64,000 bases of DNA, from NCBI GenBank assembly GCA_032622095.1, contig CP136069.1, positions 39,284,194 to 39,348,193 of the forward strand, given 5' to 3'. The notes beneath the pieces were generated by a model. It did not search any database, was not told the origin of the DNA, and worked only from the letters and a program-made list of their open reading frames with translations. This stretch comes from Siphonodentalium dalli. Lineage: Eukaryota > Mollusca > Scaphopoda > Gadilida > Siphonodentaliidae. Within the stretch, counting starts at the first letter, position 1. Each line of letters starts with the position of its first letter. Shown here one piece after another: positions 20,341 to 31,969 of the stretch. Position numbers and translations under genes: made by a program.

Positions 20341-22324
20341 CATTGAAGCCATTATTCGTCGTGCCTGGTGGGTCGCGCGTCCATGGTCTGCAACGGACCC
20401 CGTAAGGTAAGAACCCATCAGCTAGTAATTTGTCCACGTCGTGTGAGTGTATTATAATACGTGCTGACTGGGTCCCTTGCACTTTACTATTAAACAGTTT
20501 TACGAAAGTTGGGACTACGCCCCGCTCCGTGAGGTATGTGTGTATTTTCTCCCGTGTTACAGTTGGTGATATCCTGCCAAGAAAGAACATTCTCGTACGT
20601 TTCAATTTCCTAACAGGAACACCGATGAAACCAACAGAATCGTTCTGAATCACTACGTTCAGTGGACCATCAACTGATTTATTTTCCTGGAGATCGAGTA
20701 TGGGTCGTTGTACTTTGTTTGTCTGCCTGGGTGAATTGTGACAGTCAGATGAATCCGAAGGTAAGATCACAGAGACACTGTTGAATCGGTCTTCGTTGGT
20801 AGATGATTGTGTTTCTATCGCATCATGGTGGCTCGCAGCCGGTTTTGCTGGCGGTGATATATTAATCTTATTGTCGGTGTTGGAGTTCGATGCGCCGGGT
20901 TGAATGCTGGTGACATGTGCATGACCTGTCGTATCCCCATATGTTACTGACACCGGTGTAGTTGCAATAGTACGGAGAGTTGGAGAGGGATTCCTGGATT
21001 TGGGAGTTGACGATGATTGGCCTGTTCTTTTATATTCATGTTCATTGCACATATCAAACGAATCAAATTGTGCATACACATTTTCTGAGCAGGACGAGGT
21101 TGGTGGCGCTTTCATATCCCGTGGTTCCATCGCAATGGAATCGCCTTTTAACCATGAATTTCGCAGAGAACCACTTGAGATCAATTTCAAATGCGATTCC
21201 ACGAACTTAGTAAGTTCTTTGTATTTGTCCATGCTGTTTGCAGCGAATATCTCGAAGACTGAGCATATATTTTTCTCAACTAGATCAATGTAGTCTTTGG
21301 TTTTGCCTGCAGTGTTTGCACATTTCTGAGAGACGTTGTTCAATTTCTGGTTGAGAGAATCTGATTTGACACAAACTTTACCGAGAGACACAATTTTATT
21401 GTTCAAAGTCTTTGTCGTTTGCTCTCGTTCAGAATCACTGGCTATAATGTCATCTTTTATTAGCTTCACTTGTGATTTCAGATTGTCAATTCCCATGCAT
21501 TTATCACTTTGCATGCGTTGTTGGGCAAGATCTAACGCTTTTTGTGCTTCGTTGGCTTCCTTGATCGATGTCGAGTTAGTAGAACATATTTCGAGCAGTC
21601 TTTCAATAGAAAGCTGCAGCGAGTTCAGTGTATCGAACACTGTCTTCTTGTCGCGTGTGACTGCTGCAAGTGAGGACTCCAAGCTACAGAGTCTTTTGTT
21701 TATGGAAGAGTTCTCTGTTGCTGAGTTTGCTTTGATAAGTGTGAGGTCGGTAAGCACATCTGCTAGCTTCTCCTGTATGCACACTGAGTCACAGATACAT
21801 GTCGAGATTGGAACTTGACTATTTTCTGCAGAATTACTGTCATGGCGTTGGTTTGATTTGGATATGCAGTCTCTAATATCATCGAATGCGCCGCCGTGAA
21901 TGAAGTGGGCCAGCACATATATGTCCTTCGCAAGTTTCTTCTCAAGTGGAATGCCACCCTTTTTCGTTGGCATACGAGGTTTGGGTTTGTAACCCCAGAG
22001 TTCAGAACACTGCTGCCTAGCCCTGACGAATACACTTTGACGTAACGATTCGAGGTTTACGTGATCTGATGCATCTTCGATTAGTTTAGATATAAATGTC
22101 TCTCTCGGCAGGTTGATGAGCTGATCTATGTTAGCATTCCCATTGTCATCTGGAGGCAACGTTGGGTTCTCGGCACTCGAAGTTGTGCGTGGCGTATCAT
22201 GTCGGTTTGGAGTTCCGGTAACTGCCTGGGTGCTATAAGTAGCAGCAATGTTAGTACTAGCTGAGGTGGTGTTGCTCAGAACGGTGAACGTTTTTCCGCC
22301 TATAACAGTAGTCTCGTTTTCCAT
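20333..22324 (-). CDS. LINE ORF1 (coiled coil + RRM-like, RNA-binding)
   Basis: 663 codons, MENETTVIGGKTFTV... to ...GFNDE. The N-terminal ~90 residues are Ser/Thr/Asn-rich. A conserved block follows at ~95-160 (RARQQCSELWGYKPK; LAKDIYVLAHFIHGGAFDDI). Residues ~180-390 have heptad patterns predicting a coiled coil (LADVLTDL, LCSLESSLAAV, LNSLQLSIERLLEI). ~420-550 is polar linker. The C-terminus (~575-650) starts RTRMFFLGRISPTVTREKI and ends GVRCRPW, resembling an RRM-like fold (FLGRIS as an RNP-like strand). No CCHC knuckle. By analogy it binds LINE RNA to form the RNP. Confidence 0.85.
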   Translation of the reverse strand: MENETTVIGGKTFTVLSNTTSASTNIAATYSTQAVTGTPNRHDTPRTTSSAENPTLPPDDNGNANIDQLINLPRETFISKLIEDASDHVNLESLRQSVFVRARQQCSELWGYKPKPRMPTKKGGIPLEKKLAKDIYVLAHFIHGGAFDDIRDCISKSNQRHDSNSAENSQVPISTCICDSVCIQEKLADVLTDLTLIKANSATENSSINKRLCSLESSLAAVTRDKKTVFDTLNSLQLSIERLLEICSTNSTSIKEANEAQKALDLAQQRMQSDKCMGIDNLKSQVKLIKDDIIASDSEREQTTKTLNNKIVSLGKVCVKSDSLNQKLNNVSQKCANTAGKTKDYIDLVEKNICSVFEIFAANSMDKYKELTKFVESHLKLISSGSLRNSWLKGDSIAMEPRDMKAPPTSSCSENVYAQFDSFDMCNEHEYKRTGQSSSTPKSRNPSPTLRTIATTPVSVTYGDTTGHAHVTSIQPGASNSNTDNKINISPPAKPAASHHDAIETQSSTNEDRFNSVSVILPSDSSDCHNSPRQTNKVQRPILDLQENKSVDGPLNVVIQNDSVGFIGVPVRKLKRTRMFFLGRISPTVTREKIHTYLTERGVVPTFVKLFNSKVQGTQSARIIIHSHDVDKLLADGFLPYGVRCRPWTRDPPGTTNNGFNDE

Positions 22325-23033
22325 GTCTATTGACTGAGAATGCTGATTTTCAACAAGGTTGTCAGACGATGTTCATAGCCGTGCACCAATACTGGGTACC
22401 GCTAAGCAAGACCAGTATTTTATATGTAGGTGCTAGTGAGTGTGACCAAATTAAAATCGTTGTAAGCGAAATAATTTGGTTGTCGACAGTGGGTCTTTTG
22501 TGATTCACAATATCGTTGTCACACTCAGCTTTCTGTTGACTGCCTATTGTTCGGGCTGTTATGCAGGACCAACAATCTTGTTGACCGCTGCGATATCTCC
22601 AAGACAAAGTTAGTCAATTATTGAATAGGTCTCGACACAATGTTGTTTTCACACCTTAGTTGGCTGCAACACTGTCTAGCTCGATATCACTGTTCATACA
22701 CCAATCAGTGCTGTCCGTCACTAATCATGATGGCTTGGTGGTTGTTTATCACACCTTTTCTGGTCCCAATTAGAGAAAGGTGCTTGTCCATACCGAGTGC
22801 ATAGCAAATCGATACTGTGAACAATATGGCGATATAAACAAATGAATAATGTCACTGAGAGTTGTCGGAAGAGTCAACTGCGATGTCAAAACTCACAATT
22901 AGCAACATGGAATTATCATAATGTCCACATAGTCCGTTCCGCGAACGGCGTCTCCATCACTGTGATGAATTAGTAAGCACACAGAAAAACGCTTGAAAAA
23001 CCACCATTGTCTCACCTACTCGCAACGGCTGTA
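22325..23033 (-). other. LINE 5' UTR / internal promoter region
   Basis: 709 bp upstream of the ORF1 ATG to the right junction at 23033/23034. LINEs of this kind carry an internal promoter here; no motif was placed. The 81-codon frame 22362-22607 has no recognisable feature. Confidence 0.5.
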
Positions 23034-25079
23034 ATCCATAATATAGCCACCAAGATACACCTGTAAATCCCACACATTGCTATTTGGTCACTTCATATAT
23101 AGATAAACAACACACCGATGACCATGTAGCTACTCTCGCTATACCCATACACCACATCAATTATCATTCAGCCACTCCCTGTGTTCCTATTCACTTCACA
23201 CATGACCATACAACCACTCCTTGTGTACATATGCATATCATTGACACCACACCCATGACCATATAGCCACTCCTTGTATAACTATTCACATCGTTCATGG
23301 TCATACAATAACTCCCTCTAAACATATTCACATGCAGTCACATCCTGGCTGCCATTTTGACTTACATCATGTATTAATTTGATCAATTGTGAAGCTAATG
23401 GGCAAGAGTAGCCACATAATATGGCTCCTCTCAGTTCTGTTTCGAAGTTTTGCCCATATCCGTTCAGAAATATGATCATAACACAAAAGGCGATTTGTCA
23501 GAATTCCATACTGCATCTTTAAAATGAATTTGTCATCCCCAGAAGGTACTGGGACAAACAGAATTTAACATTTAGTGTCAGTTAATTATATAACTTGGTT
23601 AATAGCCAAATGAGCTACAACCTATGCTACCTTTTTCGGAACAGCAGAGATTAATGTTCGGGATATATGTATCAAATCATTTTTAAAAAAAAAAAACAAT
23701 TTGGTTGCCATTTTGGAAGCCATCTTGAGTAATTTTGCGACCATCTTGGAATCCATCCATTACGAGGAATGTCAACCTACACACTATTAGACAGGTCTGA
23801 GATATCACATAACTTATGTCCACTTTTTCGAGAGTAATTTCTGTATATTATGTAGTCCCAATTTGATATGGTTCCCGTTATTATAGCAGTATAAGGTCAA
23901 ACAATATTTAATATGACTACATTCCCGTAGGAGTAACCACGATTTAGTTCTAAATACCAATTGAGTTTCAGTCCATCTCTTTGAATACCTTCGCACCATT
24001 GAGCTACACATTGGTCACGTGATTGTGTATATTTTGTTGCCATAGCAACCAATCAGTGCCTTAGTTGCCTAATAGTTGTCGGATAATACTTCTGCCACTA
24101 GTGTGGAATTTTGAGAAGGAAATACCTCTGATCTACCGACATTCTCCGATCATGTATACATGTTTTGCGACAGGTAGGCTGAAATGGGGTTCGTTGCTAT
24201 GGAAACCCCCAAAACCCCCTAAAAATGGTCCGATCTAGTTGCCTACCGAAAATATTTTCAAAGGGCACAACCAGGAATGTCTGGGCCAAATTTCACAATT
24301 TATTCATTAAAAGTAACGATTTTGCACATATCCGCCCAACTACAACGATAAAAGAACTCCATTACTGTTAAATGGACTTGGTTCACGGAATGTGACATTC
24401 GGTTTATTATCACATTAGAAGGCACACATATGACTAGAATCACTAGATCATGCCATGAATATCTACCCCAGCTACGCCCGTGTAGTCATGCAGAGTAGAG
24501 ATTCATAGAATGATCTACCAGATGTAATAGCGATCTTGCTTGACTCAACTGATCGTTTGAAAGGGAATTGCATGAGGGTATAATGCGAAGTAACATAAAA
24601 GTCTGTAGAATCATAATTATAACGAAAAATTGGACAAATAGATACTTTGTTTTTATTTCCATTGTCAATCCTCCAAAACGAGATTTCGAGTGTTGAAACC
24701 ATTATTATGTTTTTGCATAGCCCGTCTACACTAAATCCTGTTCGGTGATTGGTCAACTGCCAATTGGGTCACCCGTTTCATACCCCAATATTACAGTGAT
24801 AGTCTCAAATTCTCGGCAGATTTTGTGAAAATAAATAAGAATACACTCAGCTTTTTTATGGGAATAAATCATCAAAACGCTATATAAATATAAGAATGAA
24901 AGTAGTGTGTGTGGGATAACGCTCTGTTGTCGTTCTGGACACATTTAGTGAGAACCGCACAATGTGCTCCAACGACCACAGCGCCTTATCCCCCAATAAC
25001 ACACACACCCACTATACATTCATTAACGACCACAGCGCCTTATCCCCCAATAACACACACCCACTATACCTTCATTAAC
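23034..25079. repeat. Right copy of ~2,045-bp direct repeat (candidate giant TSD)
   Basis: Begins exactly at the LINE 5' end (ATCCATAATATAGCC) and matches 14623-16667. The central segment matching 15463-16508 is identical by eye over ~1,046 bp. The differences lie in the outer parts. After 25079 the minisatellite continues in register. It includes a duplicate of the right half of foldback A (to ~24352). Confidence 0.85.
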
Positions 25080-25615
25080 GACCACAGCGCCTTATCCCCC
25101 AATAACACACACACCCACTATACATTCATTAACGACCGCAGCGCCTTATCCCCCAATAACACACACACCCACTATACATTCATTAACGACCACAGGGCCT
25201 TATTCCCCAATAACACACACACACCAACTATACATTCATTAACGACCACAGCGAATTAACCCCCAATAACACACACACACCCACTATACATTCATTAACG
25301 ACCACCGCGCCTTATTCCCCAATAACACACACACCAACTATACATTCATTAACGACCACAGCGCCTTATCCCCCAATAACACACACACCAACTATACATT
25401 CATTAACGACCACAGCGCCTTATCCCCCAATAACACACACACCAACTATACATTCATTAACGACCACAGCGCCTTATCCCCCAATAACACACACACCAAC
25501 TATACATTCATTAACGACCACAGCGCATTATCCCCCAATAACACACACAACAACTATACATTCATTAACGACCACAGCGTCTTATCCCCCAATAACACAC
25601 ACACTATACATTCAT
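24969..25615. repeat. ~54-bp minisatellite, ~12 copies
   Basis: Units start ACGACCACAGCGCCTTATCC and end with CTATACATTCATTA. Length varies through a (CA)n segment. Two units also stand at 16558-16667, where the LINE 3' junction interrupts the array. Confidence 0.9.
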
Positions 25616-26733
25616 TACTTAATTAAACACAAACTGTTATAGAAACTTTACTTTCACTACGCGTATAGTGTGAAGACCTCTAGACGTACTGCCAAATACG
25701 ACAATTAAATAATGAAAGTGAACATTAGAAATGGTCAATGCATTGAGAAATATTCGGCAAAACACAGATGGTCAACTATATTTGAATCATAATTGCCATT
25801 GGTGATGTTTGTTGGCAAAACATTAACAGCTGATGATTATACATAACAATTGTTTCAACATGCAAACTCTCGTTATTGAGCAAATATTTAAGATGAAAAT
25901 ATTGTATAAACAAAAACTATAGATTCTTTGTTGCACGTTCTTCTTGATAAACGATGATTTTACAGAGTTTTGTGATTTTCCACATGTACCCATTGCACTG
26001 CGAGGAGGGCCTTGTGTCCCTTTTAATTTCGGGTTGTGACCTATCTTTCTCTCATTCCAGGGGCGATACATGACAGTTCGGGATCTTGGGACGGGGCTTT
26101 GACATTCGCTTCCGCGACTTACGTCACTAGCGCATGCGTAATACAAGTGATCACTCTGAGGAAGATTCTATCAGAAAAGAATATAGGTGGAAAGTGACGC
26201 TGGTCGTAATACAGTGCGTCAGTTTTGAGTTACCACATGCCATTACATCGAAAACAAGATCGAGCTTCGATGGGGCGTGGCTAAATATGGCCGTTTTTTT
26301 TTTCTCCAATAAAAATGTTATCAAATCAAGCGATTCTATAGTAAAACAAAAGGCTATAACGCATGCAAAAACTAATTGGACCGAACCCATATTCCAATTT
26401 AACTTGATGATAAACACATTTGGTTCCAATCAGATAATCCAAAATGATGGTATCAGTTTGACACATAAATGTTAATGGACGGACATACGGGCGGACAGAT
26501 TGATAACATAATACTACCTACTTATTTTCAAAACGGGCGTATATATTAGCAATGTTTGTTCACAAATCACTGTAACAGTTTTGTTTACATAACAATGGTT
26601 TAAAAACGCAATATTTCGTTATTCAAGAACTATAAATAATGAATATAAGAACAAGGTCGATCTATTTATCATATACTTCCCCTTTAATAGTGGGAAATTA
26701 CCGTGGCGCAGAACGTTATATGCAAAGGCCTGG
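25616..26733. other. No gene seen
   Basis: AT-rich single-copy-looking sequence with short frames on both strands (e.g. 25823-26146, 26134-26475) that resemble no family I know and lack splice or codon support. Confidence 0.5.
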
Positions 26734-29263
26734 AACGAGGCGGTGGATAACACTGACCGATGCGATTGATAACACTGACCGAGGCGATGGATAACACTGA
26801 CTGAGGCGATGGATAACACTGACCGAGGCGATGGATAACACTGATCGAGGCGATGGATAACACTGACCGAGGGGATGGATAACACTGACCGAGGCGATGG
26901 ATAACACTGACCGAGGCGATGGATAACACTGACCGATGCGATGGATAACACTGACCGGGCGATGGATAACACTGACCGATGCGATGGATAACACTGACCG
27001 AGGCGGTGGAAAACACTGACCGAGGCGATGGGTAACACTGACTAAGGCGATGGATAACACTGACCAGGCGATGGATACCACTGACCGAGGCGATGGATAA
27101 CACTGACTAGGCGATGGATAACACTGGCCGAGACGATGGATAGCATTGACCGAGGAGATGGATAACACTGACCGAAGAGATGGATAACACAGACCGAGGC
27201 GATGGATAACATTGACCGAGGTGATGGATAGCACTGACCGAGGTGATGGATAACACTGACCGAGGCGATTGATAACACTGACCGAGACGATGGATAACAC
27301 TGACTGGGGCGATGGATAACACTGACCGAGGCGATGGATAACACTGACCGAGACGCTGGATAATACTGACCGATGAGATGGATAACACAGACCGAGGCGA
27401 TGGATAACATTGACCGAGGTGATGGATAACACTGACTAAGGCGATGGATAACACTGACCGAGGCGATGGATAACACTGACCGAGGCGATTGATAGCACTG
27501 ACCGAGGCGATTGATAACACTGACCGAGGTGATGGATAACACTGACCGAGGTGATGGATAGCACTGACTGAGGAGATGGATAACACTGATCGAGGCGATG
27601 GATAACACTGACTGAGGAGATGGATAACACTGATCGAGGCGATGGATAACACTGACCGAGGTGATGGATAACACTGATCGAGGTGATGGATAACACTGAC
27701 CGAGGCGATTGATAACACTGACCGAGACGATGGATAACACTGACTGGGGCGATGGATAACACTGACCGAGGCGATGGATAACAATGACCGAGACGCTGGA
27801 TAATACTGACCGAGGAGATGGATAACACAGACCGAGGCGATGGATAACATTGACCGAGGTGATGGATAACACTGACCGAGGCGATTGATAACACTGACCG
27901 AGGCGATTGATAACACTGACCGAGGCGATTGATAACACTGACCGAGGTGATGGATAACACTGGCCGAGGTGATGGATAGCACTGATTGAGGAGATGGATA
28001 ACATTGACCGAGGTGATGGATAACACTGACCGAGGCGATTGATAACACTGACCGAGGCGATTGATAACACTGACCGAGGTGATGGATAACACTGACCGAT
28101 GTGATGGATAGCACTGACCGATGTGATGGATAGCACTGACTGAGGAGATGGATAACACTGATCGAGGAGATGGATAACACTTATCGAGGCGATGGATAAC
28201 ACTGACCGAGGTGATGGATAGCACTGACCGAGGCGATGGATAACACTGACCGAGGCGATGTATAACACTGACCGAGGTGATGGATAACACTGATCGAGGT
28301 GATGGATAACACTGACCGAGGCTATGGATAACACTGATCGAGGCGATGGATAACACTGGCCGAGGCGATGAATAACATTGACCGAGGAGATGTATAACAC
28401 TGATCGAGGCGATGGATAACACTGACCGAGGCTATGGATAACACTGATCGAGGCGATGGATAACACTGGCCGAGGCGATGAATAACATTGACCGAGGAGA
28501 TGGATAACACTGACCGATGTGATGGATAACACTGACCGAGGATATGTACAACACTGATCGAGGCGATGGATAACACTGACCGATGTGATGGATAACACTG
28601 ACCGATGATATGTATAACACTGATCGAGGCGATGGATAACACTGACCGATGCGATGGATAACACTGGCCGAGGCGATGAATAACATTGACCGAGGAGATG
28701 GATAACACTGACCGATGCGATGGATAACACTGACCGAGGATATGTATAACACTGATCGATGCGATGGATAACACTGATCGAGGCGATGGATAACACTGAC
28801 CGATGTGATGGATAACACTGACCGAGGATATGTATAACACTGATCGAGGCGATGGATAACACTGACCGAGGCGATGGATAACACTGACCGATGCGGTGGA
28901 TAACACTGACCGAGGCGATGGATAACACTGACCGAGGGGATGGATAACACTGACCGAGGCGATGGATAACACTGACCGATGCGATGGATAACACTGACCG
29001 ATGCGATGGATAACACTGACCGAGGCGATGGATAACACTGACCGAGGCGATGGATAACACTGACCGAGGCGATTGATAACACTGACTAAGGCGATGGATA
29101 ACACTGACCGAGGCGATGGATAACACTGATCGAGGCGATGGATAACACTGACTGAGGCGATGGATAACACTGACCGAGGTGATGCATGGATAACACTGAC
29201 CGATGCGATGGATAACACTGACCGAGGAGATGTATAACACTGATCGAGGCGATGGATAACACA
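26734..29263. repeat. 22-bp minisatellite, ~115 copies
   Basis: Units GACCGAGGCGATGGATAACACT in tandem. On the minus strand no unit contains a stop in any frame, so all three frames stay open (up to 760 codons) and give a 22-residue repeat of the type SVIHRLGQCYPSPRSVLSIA. Higher-order copies are visible: a diagnostic GACGCTGGATAAT unit recurs at 27352 and 27792 (440 bp = 20 units), and GCTATGGATA at 28321 and 28431 (110 bp = 5 units). I regard it as non-coding. Confidence 0.95.
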
Positions 29264-30748
29264 ATAGTATTACCCTCTCGGAGATAACTTCCTGTTTATA
29301 GCGGCGAATCGCATCAAGTTGCAACGCGTATCCATAACAGGCGGACTATTTTTGTATTATTGCATTTTGACGTTTAGAGAAAGCTTTTTTCTACTGGACT
29401 GTTCTGTCCTACATTATAATAAATTGTTATCATTAAATTGTGTATACATTCATTTAAACAATGGGTACCTTTTTTTTGGCGCGTGTCGATATTTGTCATT
29501 TAGTTGCGAGCAAATCAATCGATGGGTTGCCGCTTCTAAGTTTTCTAACAATTTGCATTGAACTGTAGAACAAAACTAGCTGTTGGGATGGGGTGAACGT
29601 ATAGCGCATATATTAAAACAACACCTACGGGTTTTGATTGAATTCCCTGATTATCTGATTCGTTGCTGCGAGGAAATACTGAATTTCTGTGAAAACTGTA
29701 CTTCCTTGTAGCCGCTCATGAGATAATACGGGTATTCAATCAAACCCGTATAGGTATTCATTCTCTATTTATCCATGTTCTTCTTAGTGGTAATGTTTTA
29801 CATACTTTGAATTTTTAACATTTACCCACTGCGATTGCCTTGGGTCCCTTTAAACATCATCCGATTGACATTATAAAACTATTATGTATACGTTCGCATA
29901 TACCAAAGATTATTATAGATCACATACAATCTACAATGCTCTACACCTAGAGTACTCCAGCCAAACGTTACCCATTGTGGCTCAAATACGTTTATGGGGA
30001 ACCCGATTGGGTCTGGATTCAAACCAAATGTATCACAAGTTGCAGATTTATTATCCCAGGCAATGGGCGTGCTGGATAACAATCAAGCATGAAACGCGGA
30101 GGGTTAAGTCGTCCGTCTGCTAGCCAGCGAGTCGTGGTTTAATGTTACCCCCAGGGACGTTGCGACAGGGGGTGTCTGGGGTCTTGAAAATGCTCTGGTA
30201 GTTTGATTTTCAAACAATTTATTGGGGGAATTTATTGTTTTTGGAGTAATATTTGCTTATTTTCCTATTTTTTGTCAAAATTATGGACTGAACTGGCCAT
30301 CAGTTGGAAATTTTCCAACCTTAGTCAGGTTGGAAATTTTCAACACTTGGAAACCTTGTGTCCTGGTCTCTCCCCCGTGGCCAGTCAAAAACTGCTAGTT
30401 TATTTAAGAAAACAATGTTGTCCTACATTTGGTCAACATGGTCATTGGAATTGTCATCAGTTGGAAAATTTCCAACCTCAGTGGGGGTATGAGGTTGGAA
30501 ATTTTCAACCCTTGGAAGGCTTGAGGCTAGTCTAGATGCTAGGATTATGCGATTTTCTTGTTTTCTCACATCGGGCCGAACAACCATGGTCGGCCCGGTG
30601 TGTCCTGGTCTCTTGTTCGTATCCGTGTGCATTTGTCTGGAGTTGGACCACTAGATGTTAGGATTTATGCAGTTTTCAGGTTCAAATAACTGAATGTTCT
30701 GATACCGGGTATATAGAACCATGGTTTATGATATATACACACTGCAAA
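29264..30748. other. No gene seen; one hairpin inside
   Basis: Holds the inverted repeat 29623-29755. 30290-30520 carries two related segments containing GTTGGAAATTTTC and GGTTGGAAATTTTCAAC, an apparent local duplication. No coding support. Confidence 0.5.
29623..29755. mobile_element. Hairpin MITE
   Basis: Terminal arms ACCTACGGGTTTTGATTGAAT and ATTCAATCAAACCCGTATAGGT, about 130 bp apart. No TSD resolved. Confidence 0.5.
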
Positions 30749-31275
30749 TAATGTGGGGAACCAGATAAGCTTAGTTGGTTCTACAAACTGTCCCACTGGC
30801 GGAACCAACAGAGTTGGTTCTTCACAGTCGAAGAACCAATTTATTCTTTACCCATTTATTGAAGAACCAAACAAAGAACCAATTGGTTCTTGGTTGACGA
30901 AGAACCAAATGGTTGACGATGAACCAAATAAGAATTATTTTTTGACATCATTGAAGAACCAAATGAAGAACCAAAATTGTTACCAAAAACCCAAATTTTG
31001 GTTCTAGAACTGTGTTACAGTTACCAAACAGTCCCAGTGGCGGAACCAACTAAGCTATTTGGTTCTTCCCAAGAACCATGCAGTTGGTTCCACGAAGAAC
31101 CAAATCATTTTGATCAATTGTCTTGGTTCTTCGCGAAGAACCTAATTATCCGGGGCAATTCCAAGAACCAAAAAGCCCAATTTGGTTCTCCGCGAAGAAC
31201 TCATGTGGTTCTTCGGGAAGAACCAGATGGGATTCTCGCGGAGAACCAAATCGGATCCTGACGAAGAACCTATTT
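30749..31275. repeat. Dense GAACCA / TGGTTC motif cluster
   Basis: Dozens of AGAACCAA or TTGGTTCT words in both orientations, often paired as inverted repeats. The clearest is the perfect palindrome GGTTCTTCGCGAAGAACC at 31125-31142. Two longer copies contain GTTCT..AACTGT...CAGT/CACTGGCGGAACCAAC (30777-30812, 31000-31050). The same words reappear at 33820-33905 beyond the triplet tract. Confidence 0.8.
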
Positions 31276-31969
31276 CCTTTTTTATAAGGGACAAATGCAA
31301 ATTAATGCATATCTAAGAATTTCCCTACTCTATAGCTAGCAAACAATTCGGAAACCAAACGAGTCAATCATTTTATGGAACAGATGTGCAATGTCACAAA
31401 CTTAGAGGTGTAGGAAACCGATCATTCTGAATGTTTCCTAAGTCGATGTGACTGTTCTCGAACTGTTTTACCAGTAAGTACATGTGTCTGTATGTATGTC
31501 TGCCTCGAGCAATCTGTTTGTTTGTCTCATATGTCTGCTTGTCTGGCTGTCGTCTGTATGTAGTACATGAGTGTGTGCATGTACATTTGGTTCATTCATA
31601 TTGAGACATGTGTTGTAGATATGTTTGCAATAAAAAATTTATTATACACTGTGTTATGTACCAAATTGTGATTGTGTTTGTTCTCAAAATATAAACATTT
31701 ATATATGAATCTCCATATATGGATGATAATAAAGATATATATATATAATAAATATGAATAAATTCCTCAAATAATTTACTTCTTTTTTGTGTAAATTAAA
31801 TTGTTATCAAAAATATATCAAGAAAGATATATTTTTTTTTAAACTATGGGAAACATAAAAATAATTACCTACAATCACTGCTGTTTTTGGTTCTTTGAAA
31901 TTGAAAAACAAGAGGTACGTCAGAAGAATTAAAATTGGACAAACGGAATTTGTACAACTCAACTTCAAT
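31276..31969. other. No gene seen
   Basis: AT-rich. 31864-31895 is an inverted match to 33837-33869. The rest shows nothing recognisable. Confidence 0.5.

Larger units (their letters stand above)
16668..23033 (-). mobile_element. Full-length APE-type non-LTR retrotransposon (LINE)
   Basis: A minus-strand element of ~6.37 kb: 5' UTR (22325-23033), ORF1 (20333-22324), ORF2 (16840-20340, one internal stop) and short 3' UTR (16668-16839) with no poly-A tail (the end in sense orientation is ...AATAAAAGATATATAG). The order, the AP-like endonuclease and an RT without RNase H fit the CR1/L2/Jockey-like groups. I do not assign a clade. It is inserted in the ~54-bp minisatellite and bounded by the ~2-kb direct repeats. 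Confidence 0.85.

Noticed and set aside
14623-25079. Direct repeats as LTRs of an LTR retrotransposon
   Set aside because: They hold foldback and minisatellite DNA continuous with the outside. The internal element is a LINE with endonuclease, with no integrase, protease or TG...CA ends.
26045-26160. Possible exon after the TTCCAG at ~26061
   Set aside because: Neither phase gives a membrane helix or transporter motif.
27042-29324. 760-codon minus-strand frame and its overlapping companions
   Set aside because: Low-complexity product of the 22-bp array; all three frames are open, no unique coding ends.
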